A stretch of DNA of 64,000 bases, from the NCBI GenBank assembly GCA_032622095.1, contig CP136061.1:230328944-230392943 (forward strand), read 5' to 3'. Source of the DNA: Siphonodentalium dalli (Eukaryota; Mollusca; Scaphopoda; Gadilida; Siphonodentaliidae). The notes beneath the pieces were generated by a model. The model was not told the origin of the DNA. It was given only the letters and a program-made list of their open reading frames with translations, and did no database searches. The translations under genes were made by a program, and so were the position numbers. Shown one piece after another: positions 45,872 to 56,085 of this stretch (position 1 is the stretch's first letter; every line of letters begins with the position of its first letter).

Positions 45872-47296
45872 ATTAGCTTATTATTTATTCTCAATTCGGA
45901 TTTATAGTCGTATACTAGTATAAGGTTAGCTCAGCTATCCGATCTCCATACGGGACAAATTTAGGGAATACATAACCTTAAACATTATAGCAATAAAGAA
46001 ATGAACACCCCAAACGACATCATCGAAATGGCAGCCAAATCAATATCCGACATAATTTAGGATGCCGTTGACACAACATGTCCAAAAGAATCAAGCAAAA
46101 TACATGGAGAGTATCACAGGAAACATTAGAATTAATTCATCTCAAACGAAAAACATGCAGGCTAATGCAAAAACACCCCAGGTAAAGACATCGAATACAT
46201 AACTATGTATAACAATGACAGTGATAGCAACGATGACGTTATTTGAATTTGTTAATTGAATTTGTTATTTTTATATTTGTCATTATCTTAAATTATTAAT
46301 ATTATCAGAACTTTTCATATTTCATATCATAAAATAAATAAAGAATGACTTTAAACAATGGTTCTGTTATATATGGGGCCGGCTTCTCTGGGGCCGGCTT
46401 CGCGTGGGGCCGTCTTTGAGCGGGCCGACTTCTGTATTCCAGTGCGTTACTGATTTACGTTGAATCACGGCCACAAATTCTCTTGGGCAACCTTCTCTGA
46501 TGGTGACTTTGGTTTGGGCCGACTTAGTAACAAAAGCAACTTCGTTTCGTCCGACTTCTCTTGTAAGTTGCAATTGTATTAAACAAGTTACCTAAGTTCA
46601 TGGTATTAAATATTGGGTCTCCTGAGTCCTGTCGTGATCTTAAGTTCAATTTAGTAAATTTACACTAAATTACAGTATTGTATTGTCATGAAATTCATGA
46701 TGAATCGAAAATTAACCTTACGCTATACGTGTAAGGCAACTTAAACAAGAGTTAGTTAATGATAGTTAAAATAAATTGCTCACCATTCACAGAAAAAACT
46801 AAAACAAGCATGGTCACCAGGCGGAAGTGTCCTGTTAGGTTTTCACAGAAATGTGGAAACTGAAACGGATCTTATTTGATTTAAAATGTAGAATTTTTAC
46901 CTGATGTTATAGAACTAACGATGATGGGTGGATTGATTTCTTATAATGATCAGATGATGAGTACATGCACGTATTCCGCACCAAAGTCGTAAATATAGAT
47001 CGATGTCCGCACCAACTGCAAGTTTCAATAATGCACACATCAGGCTGATAATCAGCAAAATAGTGAACGAATAGTGTTTTAAAATACTCCCGTGTTTCAT
47101 TTCCTGTGTGGTCCAAATATCTCTACGAATCGAGGTTAAATCATCGAAGTGTGCCTCTGAATTCTGGAATCAATCGCAGGACCATTTTATGAGCATTTAT
47201 GTAAGAACATTTAAATTCTATCCAGCCGCCATTTTCAAAGTTCAAATTTGCATTTGGCCGGGTTGAAAAGAGATCACGTGGCGTTTTCAGCCAATC
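45872..47296. repeat. Flanking duplication B (right of the truncated LINE)
   Basis: 1425-bp twin of 42399-43816. It starts at the last base of the LINE tail and ends at CCAATC, after which unique sequence (ACACGAGCCGATCAG) follows. Confidence 0.95.
46006..46205 (+). pseudogene. Decayed LINE ORF2 fragment in duplication B
   Basis: Same content as 42526-42735, including the same internal stop. Confidence 0.6.
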
Positions 47297-49819
47297 ACAC
47301 GAGCCGATCAGTTCTCCCACCGCCACACACTCGTAGGATACGTACATAAAATACCCCAGGAGAGACAAAAAGTTCCTCATGAGAGACCAATTCAACCCAG
47401 GAATTCTTGCCCTTCCAAGATTGACCCTCCTCTGTTTTGTGTGTATAGTTCACTGCCTATGCGCTCATAGACTTCTATGTTTGATTGCACATCATGTACC
47501 CACTCCGAATGCCTGCGGTCCCTTTAAAATATTTTTGTTATGCAGTCTATAGAGTTATCGCTCCTCCTACACAGTGGACTCATTATTCGTCCGACTTAAA
47601 TGTGTGCTCTGCAAATTTGTGAGAAGGAATGCATTAGTTAATGGAACCAATTAGTTGAAATAAGGAGGGGATCTTTCTGTATTTCATACAGAACAGCTTA
47701 GATTCGTCCCGCGCTAGAGACAGTTAATGCATGGTGATGTACACCATTTTCTGCTTTCATGTGACTCATTTAACAACCACAAATCGAATGGAGAATACAC
47801 ACGCTATGTAAGGATAGTCGTTAGTATGTCCCAGTTTTCATGTTTGGTGTATCCATGCCACGATTGAACTGTTCAGTGAAACTGTTAACACGTGCAGCTT
47901 GTTTAGGCCTATCCACGACATCGCGAGTGAGTGTTATAACGGCAAACACGATGTTCTTGATTGAAGTAATAAATTTGGATACTCAAAATGTTACATATAT
48001 GTCTATTTGTTATGTCTGATGATACTGCAAACACCGCGAGAAAGATGTTAAGTTAAACTAAGGTGCGTGACTAATTATGTCTGCCAATGTCAGATTGACT
48101 AATTATGTCTGGCAATGGGAAGTATAGCGTCCGCCAGATGAAAATATGCCAAGACAGAGTAACGTGTTAGTGGATCGTAAATGTCATCACCGTGAAATGT
48201 TGACACTTATTTTAATCCACTTTTCCTTGACACGCTCGGAGGTTAACGTTGGGCGTTGGTACACTATTAAGATGCATCACACATTGACCATAATCCACAG
48301 CGTTTGTATCTCACTCCGCTGTCCTCTGCACCGTTTACTTCAATATTATTGTCCATCTCTTAACTAACACTATTTCTGATTGGGCGTCACATGATAATCC
48401 GGGAAAAATGTCATATTGGAATCCCGAAAGTCTTATTGGACTCGAATCGAGTCCAATATGACTTTTTAAAAATTATCTGTATATTTAGGAGACGTTTCAC
48501 TTCCGCATTGAGTTTTTTTTATGCGAGGAAGAATGATTGCAGAGTATAAGAAAAGTTTGAGCAACGAATTACGAATTTCTCTTTAATGTTTCCACGAGAG
48601 CGCAAGCGAAAGTAGGGTCTCGTACGACTGTTAAATCCCGACTTTGGGCGATCAGAAGCGGACAAACGCCATTTTATCTGCACGGTTTATCTTGAATCGT
48701 GTGATATGTCTATTTAAAGTTATAGGGGAATTGAACTGTTTATTTACACATTTATCACACTCGATAAAACATAATCCGTACAGATAATCAATTTTTTCAC
48801 AAAATGTAAATTTCATTAGATTCTGTCCATTGTGGTCATTTTGGGAGAGACATTCTACAGATATTGTTTACGACTAAGCATGGTTTGTGTATTTTGCAAT
48901 GTATTACTAACTTGGAATTAATTGGTGCATCTACCGCATAAATTCAACATGTTCTGATTTACAGACCGTTGGAATTATTTAAGACTAATATATTTTCTAC
49001 AGTAGACTTTAAATTATTTTTAACTGTCGAAATATATTTTGGTTACATGCATAGCTTGCTAGTATTTAAATTCGCGCAGTACTATTCGCGCACCCGTCGG
49101 TGAGCGAATTTAAAACTGAGCGAAAAAATAGTACGACCCTGAATTTAAAATAGACCATAACGGGGAAAACAGTTAAACAGGAGGGTTAAGTTGATGAGTT
49201 ACATGCATTACGAAACGTTGGATCCAGAATATGTAATTTCGCCTATACACGTAGGCCAATATTTGTTAAAAGAATAAGGCCATTTAATACCTTGACTCAC
49301 TGCCAAGCGACGTGCAAATCATGGCAATGTCGACGGTGTTGAACTTTTTGTAAGAAATACACACCCACCTGGAATGACGTGACCATACAGTCTGAGTTAG
49401 TTATTTCATCACAAACCGCAGCAAAAGTGTTAATTTTTCTGAAGTCAGTTGCCTTCGCCGTTGTGTTTTTCTGTTTTCGAGTTCATTTCATTGATATCCA
49501 GTCCATAAATATTTCAATATCAGAATAATTAGTTGGGGCATATAAACATCCATCATCGCAACAAATTGACGATGGTGTTATTTTAGGGTTATTCCCACTT
49601 CGCCGATCTGCTAAAATAAACATCGCTGCGGCGGACGGGTTAGGGTACTGGTGAGGTGTGATTCTTAGCTAACAGTGTTACGTTGAGCCCAAGTCACCGT
49701 CCGTTATGACATCCCATGCAGTTGTACCAACAAAATACTGTTCACTGAGTGTGTACTCATGAAGATATCACTTTACACCATGGAGTATAGAAAATCACGA
49801 CATTCCACATACTCCATCA
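47297..49819. other. Non-coding stretch between the LINEs
   Basis: No gene recognised. It contains a 37-bp palindrome (48427-48463). TTCGCGCAG...GCGAATTTAAAACTGAGCG near 49070 resembles 56790. A segment near 49570-49690 has an inverted relative at 56570-56660 (ATCGGCGAAGTGGGAAT). Confidence 0.4.
48427..48463. repeat. 37-bp palindrome
   Basis: AAGTCTTATTGGACTCGA, one central A, then the complement with one mismatch. Confidence 0.85.
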
Positions 49820-50121
49820 CAATCAATCAGTTTATTGCGAAAGCTATGATTTAACACAGAACATGCAAAATATATATATACATATATGTACAATAGCAGG
49901 AAACTATTTAGTGGCTATATAATCGTATACTCATGCCACAGCCATAATAACATAATATTTATACATCTCAATCCCGCTGGGTGAAGGCACGCCCATTCCC
50001 ATTTTGTCACCCACATCGAATAATGCAGGGGAACAGTAGTTATAATTACCCCCGGTCTCAACAATTGGGATGTGTTTTGAAATGGGGAGTTTTTGCCCAG
50101 GCGGGTGGGGTCTCCAGTGTC

Positions 50122-53100
50122 TCAGATTTTGGGCAATTCCTTAAAGGCACACTTAAGATATAATGATAATCTCCGCAATATACTAATATTTTCAATCGAT
50201 AGAAGTCTATAGAACTTTTCTTTGCTCGGATATTTCCAGTAATAGTCCGGGATATATTTGATTCGGATATCATTAAGGTGTGAACATTTAATTACAAAGT
50301 GGTATTCATCTCCTATTCCGTCATTACATAATGTACAAACTCTGTCATTCTGTTTTGATTTTTTCCACCGTCCACTTTCTATTGGTAATCGATGATTTGA
50401 TGTCCTAATCTTAACAATGCATTCGGCTAAATACCATGGAAGTTGAGTTAGATATCTTCTAATCTCCGGACGTACAGAAATACCACCATAGAAACCACCC
50501 CTTGATGATGTAGCTACATTTCCCAACCATTCCTGGTTAAACTGATCAATAAGTATGGACTTTATTCGTTTTATATCCGATTGTGTAAGATCCTTTCTGC
50601 TCATGAACATGGAGTTCTTTCCAGTATCTTGGAATGTCTGCTCTATAAATCGGAGCCATTTGAGGTCTCCACTACGATGCTGATTTTGATAAACGGTCAG
50701 TATTAATGTACACATATTTTTGGCGATAATCGAGCCCTCATTCGACATTAGTTTCGACCAATACGTTAAGATTCTACATTTTATTTCAATTATTAAAGGA
50801 TGGCGACCTAATTCTCCGTATACCATATAGTTAGGTGTACTTTCTTTCATACCCATGATTATCTTACAGAATTTGAGATGTACACTTTCGATTGATTTAC
50901 AGGGTTCAAACCCCCAAACTTCACTGCCATATAATAATATGGGTGCGACCATCGTATCAAACAAATGAAGCATGATATCTACAGGTAGCTCTAATTTCCT
51001 TACTTTATTCAACAGTGCATACATCGCCTTCGTACCAAGTTTGCACGTTTTTTTAATAGATCTACAAAATCTCCCATTAAAGAAAAAATTTACACCCAGA
51101 TACACAAATTCCTTTACCGTTTCCAAAGGTTTACCATTGAATATAAATGTCGGTACAATCTTAGGTAATCTTTTACAGAAAATCACAACTTTCGTTTTTG
51201 ATGAATTAACTTCTAGACCCCATGCGTCCGCATAATCACTAAATGCCTGAATCGCCCTGTGCATAGTTGCCTCGTCGTCTGTCATTAGTACGGTATCATC
51301 CGCATATAACAAACATAATATACCCACAAAGCGTTTCAAATTGTCAAAAAATAGTTCATCGAGATACTTTAAATTTTCGACCGCACAGTTACTGACAAAT
51401 TCCTGCAAGTCATTCACAAATAAGGAGAACAAAAAAGGAGACATTAATTCTCCTTGAAAAAGGCCTATGTTGCTGGCAAAAAACTCAGAACGTTCTTGTT
51501 CTTTTCTCACACATGTTTTTATCTGGCTATACATGTTCCTCACTACCCTGAACAATTTACCATTTATTCCATTTTGCAGCATTTTAAGAAATAATCCCTC
51601 TCTCCACACACTATCGTATGCCTTTTTAAAATCTACAAATGCACAATAAAGTTTGCGCCCACTTACGAGATACATGTTAATGATACTGTGCATAATAAAT
51701 ACATTATCAACAGTTGAGTGTTTTTTCTTGAACCCTGTTTGGTTTGTACCAATGAGACCCGTTTCATCAGACAATTTTGAAAGTCTTCTATTCAAGATTG
51801 ATGTAAACATCTTAGCGAAACAGCTCAATAAAGTTATCCCCCTATACGAATCGGGGCTCCCACGATCACCGCTTTTCTTATATATGGGCTGTATCATTCC
51901 AATGGCCCAATCTTTCGGGAAGAACCCGGTGTCCAATATCAAATTGAACATACCAATATACACTTCAATTAGTTCATCGACAGAGAATTTTAGGTACTCA
52001 TTACATACATTATCTACACCTGTCGCTTTATTATGTTTAAGATTTGAGACAGCTTCCCGTATTTCCGCTTCGGTGATTTCATGGTTTAATATACTCATGT
52101 GTGATTCAGTAAATATTTCATCTATATGTTCACCCAAATCTGCGTTCTCGTCATCGTCCTCGTTTAATTTCTTAAAATGTTCGGCAAAACACTTTGTATC
52201 GGGACCGGATCTATTTTCGCCCTTTTTGCCGTTATCGCTCACTAAAGTATTGAGCTTTTTCCAAAAGTCTGCGGTAGATCGACCATGAAAATGTCTCAAA
52301 TTAGAGATTTCAGACACCCTTCTCTCTTTTATTTTCTTGTCCATCGTTTTTCTATAGTCGGTAGCCGCCTTACGGAACAATGATTTATTTGATTCTGTCT
52401 TGTCTGAATTATACCCGCGTTTAGTCTTATTAAAAAACTTTCGCTTTGTTCCACACTCGGTATCAAACCATGGCTTCCCCTGTCGGTCTCTATTTCGTGC
52501 CCCAGTACCAACACTGGTCACACCGCATGTACTGTTCGCGGATTCAATTAGGATTGCCGTTATTTCTCCGCAAATCTCATTTATTGCTTCGCTATTTGTA
52601 CCGTTGACACTCATGTCTCTAATTGCACATTTGACACCATTTACACGTTGAGTATTTATATTTCCTGCGTACTTCTGGCAGTGTTCGGATTTCCACCTCT
52701 TCGGTTTTGCTATAATTAAATTCTTATTATAATAATCCCGCGTGTCATTCTTACTCGGTCTTGTGATCCCCAAAATACATAAATCAAGTTCTATGTGTAT
52801 ACCTCTATGTATATCAGAAAACAAGGAATTAAACTCGTTTACTTTAAAATTTCTTACATCATGAAAAATGCCATTACTGCATATGGCGTAATCAATGACG
52901 CTTTTGTCACTACACGTTCGCTCCCCAATGCCTCTATCTTCTCCACATCTACCGTTCAAAACGACCAGGTTAGAATTAATACATATATCTATTAGTTTAT
53001 ACCCGTAGCAGTTTGCTTTTCCAGTGTCCTGGGAAACTCGCTTTGGAATCTCGCGCGTTCCATGATGATACTGAACTGCATCGTCACAAATGTAATTAAA

Positions 53101-53805
53101 AAACGACTCCCCTTCCGGTCCATCGATGACATAATCTAAGTCCCGTCTATCCACGCGCATAATATCACTCAAACAACTTATGCGAGCATTAAAATCCCCA
53201 ACCAGTAGCGCCCCCTCAGTATCTCTGCGTATCCTTCTTATATCCCCCTTTATATACCGTGCCCACTCGTCATCGGCATATCTGGTATTGGATGGGGGTA
53301 CATAGACAGACCCAACTAATACCGATCTCCCTTCGCCACACGAAAATCTGACCCACACTACATTCTTGGTATCCGATTTAACCACTTCCGTCGCTTTCAC
53401 GAGGACTGATTTGACGGCAAGTATTATCCCACCACTCCTCTTACCCGTTCCCATTTTTTTCCCTTTCCTAGCTAATATCTCGAACCCAGGTATATCGACC
53501 ACATCTTCGACAAATGCTTTTGTTTCAGAGAAGCAGAGAACATCGTACTTATCAACCAATTCAATGAATTCCGGGTAGTTTAGCCTTCGTTCTAACCCGC
53601 ACACGTTAAGGGCTAATAATTTCAGCTGATTAAAACTCGATTGACTTGTGTTCTCAGCGACAGTATTGCATGATATACTTTGATTGCATTGTCGTATGCA
53701 TGACATATTATCACTATCGTTCAACATAACATTACATGTACAAGTAAACATATCACAAATTTCACACCTATTTTTGATTGTTTGTTCAACAAGATTAGGA
53801 CTCAA
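50122..53805 (-). CDS. LINE ORF2: APE-type endonuclease and reverse transcriptase
   Basis: About 1227 residues in one frame. Residues about 60-345 are an APE-like endonuclease (LLALNVCGLERR, CFSETK, YVPPSN, LLVGDFNAR, SVIDYAI, SDIHRGIHIEL). Residues about 620-905 are the reverse transcriptase (WAIGMIQPIYKKSGDRGSPD, YRGITLLSC, QTGFKKKHSTVDNV, motif A AFVDFKKAYDSVW, LMSPFLFSLFVNDL, catalytic LYADDTVLM at about 833-841, SSKTKVVIF, EFVYLGV). Near the end is a C-x2-C-x8-H-x4-C motif (Cys1157, Cys1160, His1169, Cys1174). It nicks target DNA and copies its own RNA there. The frame opens at a TTG; the first in-frame ATG is residue 19 (codon at 53749-53751). Between ORF1's TGA and this frame there are 11 sense codons and no other stop. 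Confidence 0.92.
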   Translation of the reverse strand: MSPNLVEQTIKNRCEICDMFTCTCNVMLNDSDNMSCIRQCNQSISCNTVAENTSQSSFNQLKLLALNVCGLERRLNYPEFIELVDKYDVLCFSETKAFVEDVVDIPGFEILARKGKKMGTGKRSGGIILAVKSVLVKATEVVKSDTKNVVWVRFSCGEGRSVLVGSVYVPPSNTRYADDEWARYIKGDIRRIRRDTEGALLVGDFNARISCLSDIMRVDRRDLDYVIDGPEGESFFNYICDDAVQYHHGTREIPKRVSQDTGKANCYGYKLIDICINSNLVVLNGRCGEDRGIGERTCSDKSVIDYAICSNGIFHDVRNFKVNEFNSLFSDIHRGIHIELDLCILGITRPSKNDTRDYYNKNLIIAKPKRWKSEHCQKYAGNINTQRVNGVKCAIRDMSVNGTNSEAINEICGEITAILIESANSTCGVTSVGTGARNRDRQGKPWFDTECGTKRKFFNKTKRGYNSDKTESNKSLFRKAATDYRKTMDKKIKERRVSEISNLRHFHGRSTADFWKKLNTLVSDNGKKGENRSGPDTKCFAEHFKKLNEDDDENADLGEHIDEIFTESHMSILNHEITEAEIREAVSNLKHNKATGVDNVCNEYLKFSVDELIEVYIGMFNLILDTGFFPKDWAIGMIQPIYKKSGDRGSPDSYRGITLLSCFAKMFTSILNRRLSKLSDETGLIGTNQTGFKKKHSTVDNVFIMHSIINMYLVSGRKLYCAFVDFKKAYDSVWREGLFLKMLQNGINGKLFRVVRNMYSQIKTCVRKEQERSEFFASNIGLFQGELMSPFLFSLFVNDLQEFVSNCAVENLKYLDELFFDNLKRFVGILCLLYADDTVLMTDDEATMHRAIQAFSDYADAWGLEVNSSKTKVVIFCKRLPKIVPTFIFNGKPLETVKEFVYLGVNFFFNGRFCRSIKKTCKLGTKAMYALLNKVRKLELPVDIMLHLFDTMVAPILLYGSEVWGFEPCKSIESVHLKFCKIIMGMKESTPNYMVYGELGRHPLIIEIKCRILTYWSKLMSNEGSIIAKNMCTLILTVYQNQHRSGDLKWLRFIEQTFQDTGKNSMFMSRKDLTQSDIKRIKSILIDQFNQEWLGNVATSSRGGFYGGISVRPEIRRYLTQLPWYLAECIVKIRTSNHRLPIESGRWKKSKQNDRVCTLCNDGIGDEYHFVIKCSHLNDIRIKYIPDYYWKYPSKEKFYRLLSIENISILRRLSLYLKCAFKELPKI

Positions 53806-53838
53806 ACAATTAATTAGAGTTCCCTGCGCACAGAAACA

Positions 53839-55422
53839 TCATTCATCATCCAGTTTGGCGCTTTTCCGTTCCGGGGTGGGCGAACGGTTGTTGCTGCTCC
53901 TTGTTCTCTTCCTTTCGGCCACTCGCGTATCACGAATAATAGAGGCAACCTCCCTCTTCCCTTCCGGGCTCAGATGAAGACCGGACTGGTCATCATGTTG
54001 AAAGAGGGCTTTAATAACGTGCCCTTCGTCAGTCCAATACAGTTGCCTGGTGTCAATAAACTTCAAGCCCGGTTCTCTCCTGCACAGCTTCTCCAAGAAT
54101 AAGTTCATTTGGGCAGCAGTGTCGTTAAAGGCCTTGATTTTGCCCCCTTTTCCTTTCCTGGGCGGTATTGTGCACAAATTTACTGTTGCATTTCTGAATT
54201 CGTTTCTGATGACAGCAAGGCCCTTTGTGTATTCCATAATTACCATATCATAGTCACTATATTGATGAATGATGTCATTTGTCCCGAGATGCACGAACAC
54301 TGACTTGATTTCCTTTTTATCAAGCTTTGCTTGGTCGATACTTTCTATCAGTTTTGATACATCGCTCATGTCTGCGCCAGAATAGTTGAACACCCTCATC
54401 TCTGGGTCCTTAATTTCTAGGCCGTAGCAATTGCTGGCCCCTAGCACAATTGAATCTGTCCCGACATGAATTTTGGCTTTGGGATTTCCGGGTGTTGTGT
54501 CGCCCACGATTACTGAGTCCTGGTCGGTGACAACAACGAACTCGTCTTCCATTGGCAATCGAGTAGCAATCGACGGCTTTTTGAACTCGTTCTGTCTGCC
54601 GTTATCAGCTCTCTTGTCAAAGTCAGGCGCGGCTTTGGTTTGCTCCGATTTACCGTTTTCTGTTTGTCTGCTCGATTTTGGGCATTTGGACATATGCTGG
54701 CTCTGCCCATGCGCACCACACTGATCACATTTAACTTGAACACGTTCACCACGTGACTTCCACTTTGGACATACTGGCATGTATTGTTTATGACCACTTA
54801 AACCACATTGTCTACAAACAACCTCCTGATCACATTGGTATGAGTTGTGTTCATCACTCAGACAGTTTCCACACCTAGGCCGTCTGCTAGCATTATCGCA
54901 TGACTCCCACCTATAATGCAGCGATTCACACCGTGAACACATTTGCTTTGTTTTGTCTGACAACACATACAGATCAAAACTGTCGATCTCGATAACATTT
55001 GGAATCTCGTCGCAGTCGGTCATCTGAATGTATCGATTTCCATCTTCAATATTAGAATCACCAACAGTCCCTCGCTTCACACTGTCCCCTATCACTTTTC
55101 CATATTTTGAGAGTTCCTCCACGACTTTAGAATCTCCCATCTCAAAAGGGGCCTCTAACACAGTCACCATAATGACACGCCTTTCAACATCAACTGGTCT
55201 TACACGGCGCCCGAACAACTGTACCCCATCTGTAATCAATTTGGATTTTGAGTCTAGGTCTTTTAGAGTCACTAGCCACTCTGTTTTTGTCAATTGGACT
55301 GCTACTATGTTGTCAATGTCAATAACTTCGGAAATCCCTTGCACGATATTTAGGTGAGTTATTCGTCCGAAGAGGCCTCGACGAATGCTAACTGTTTTAT
55401 CTCTGCATAAAGGTTCAGCCAT
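53839..55422 (-). CDS. LINE ORF1: nucleic-acid-binding protein with zinc knuckles and SGNH-like domain
   Basis: The best start is ATG at 55422 (MAEPLCRDK; 527 aa); the frame opens two codons earlier only at GTG. Residues about 84-135 look RRM-like (VIMVTVLEAPFEM, LSKYGKVIG). Four Cys-rich knuckles follow (about 164-177, 186-199, 205-220 and 234-249, for example CRQCGLSGHKQYMPVC). Residues about 322-500 form an SGNH/GDSL-like domain: IVLGASNCYG (Ser block), FVHLGTNDI (Gly-x-Asn-Asp block) and SGLHLSPEGK, where DxxH is expected. The usual catalytic Asp of the last block is Ser, so hydrolase activity is doubtful. The tail is basic (RKRTRSSNNRS). In LINEs ORF1 binds the RNA and helps form the particle. 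It ends in TGA at 53839-53841, in the same frame as ORF2. Confidence 0.9.
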   Translation of the reverse strand: MAEPLCRDKTVSIRRGLFGRITHLNIVQGISEVIDIDNIVAVQLTKTEWLVTLKDLDSKSKLITDGVQLFGRRVRPVDVERRVIMVTVLEAPFEMGDSKVVEELSKYGKVIGDSVKRGTVGDSNIEDGNRYIQMTDCDEIPNVIEIDSFDLYVLSDKTKQMCSRCESLHYRWESCDNASRRPRCGNCLSDEHNSYQCDQEVVCRQCGLSGHKQYMPVCPKWKSRGERVQVKCDQCGAHGQSQHMSKCPKSSRQTENGKSEQTKAAPDFDKRADNGRQNEFKKPSIATRLPMEDEFVVVTDQDSVIVGDTTPGNPKAKIHVGTDSIVLGASNCYGLEIKDPEMRVFNYSGADMSDVSKLIESIDQAKLDKKEIKSVFVHLGTNDIIHQYSDYDMVIMEYTKGLAVIRNEFRNATVNLCTIPPRKGKGGKIKAFNDTAAQMNLFLEKLCRREPGLKFIDTRQLYWTDEGHVIKALFQHDDQSGLHLSPEGKREVASIIRDTRVAERKRTRSSNNRSPTPERKSAKLDDE

Positions 55423-55585
55423 ACTCACAGTTTACTCGAAAGAGACACAATAGTCCACAATAAAGAGAATATACACTTAGACAGACACATGGACAAAACA
55501 GTTTTTGTTTTATTTGACATAATTCGCACACACAGAGAAACGCTGATCTACACCTGACGCCATCTTGTTTTGCATAACAAACACA

Positions 55586-56085
55586 AAACCACAACACAAC
55601 AAAGAGATTCTTAAAAGAAACCTTAGAAATGCAGATTGGGACAGATTTAGGGAACACATAAACTTAAAGATCGACAATACAGAAATTAACACCCGAAATG
55701 ACATCGAAATGGCAGCCAAATCAACATACAACATTATTAAGGATGCCATTGACACAGCATGCCCAAAAAAGAAAATAAAGAAAAAACACATGGAGAGTTT
55801 CACGGGAAACATTAGAATTATTTCATCTCAAACGCAAAACATGCAGACATATTCTAAAGACATAGAATACAGAACTATGTACAACAACTTAACAAGACAA
55901 GTAAACAAAGCAGTTAAACGAGAACAAAATGGAATCATGGGAACGGGTAACCACTGAACTTGGGGAAAGGCAATTGGATGGGAAATTCTGGAAAACATTC
56001 AAAGTATTAACCGGCCAGGCTACCTCAAACAACAGCGACAAAGAAAAAGAAAAATACATCCAATTGCCATCATTCATATGACACA
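55586..56085 (+). pseudogene. Older LINE ORF2 remnant, frameshifted
   Basis: One frame reads NKEILKRNLRNADWDRFREH, DIEMAAKSTYNIIKDAIDTA, then RTMYNNLTRQVNKAVKREQ, the linker between endonuclease and RT. After about 55930 the reading shifts frame to ESWERVTTELGERQLDGKFW, KTFKVLTGQATSNNSDKEK and then stops. It lacks RT. The full-length LINE on the other strand lies directly beside its left end. Its relatives are the pieces in duplications A and B. Confidence 0.75.

Larger units (their letters stand above)
49820..55575 (-). mobile_element. Apparently full-length LINE (esterase-ORF1 type, CR1/L2-like)
   Basis: Read on the - strand: a 5' UTR of about 150 bp (starting near AACAAGATGGCGTCAGG), ORF1, ORF2, a 3' UTR of about 300 bp, an AATAAA and a short tail CTGATTGATTGTGATGG at 49820. 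The tail type and the ORF1 esterase domain suggest the CR1/L2/Rex1 side of the LINE tree; a phylogeny would be needed. No target duplication could be identified. Both long frames are open, so the copy is young and may be competent. Confidence 0.88.

Noticed and set aside
51653-52288. 211-codon + strand frame, and others between 50.1 and 55.4 kb on the + strand
   Set aside because: They are shadows of the LINE ORFs on the opposite strand.
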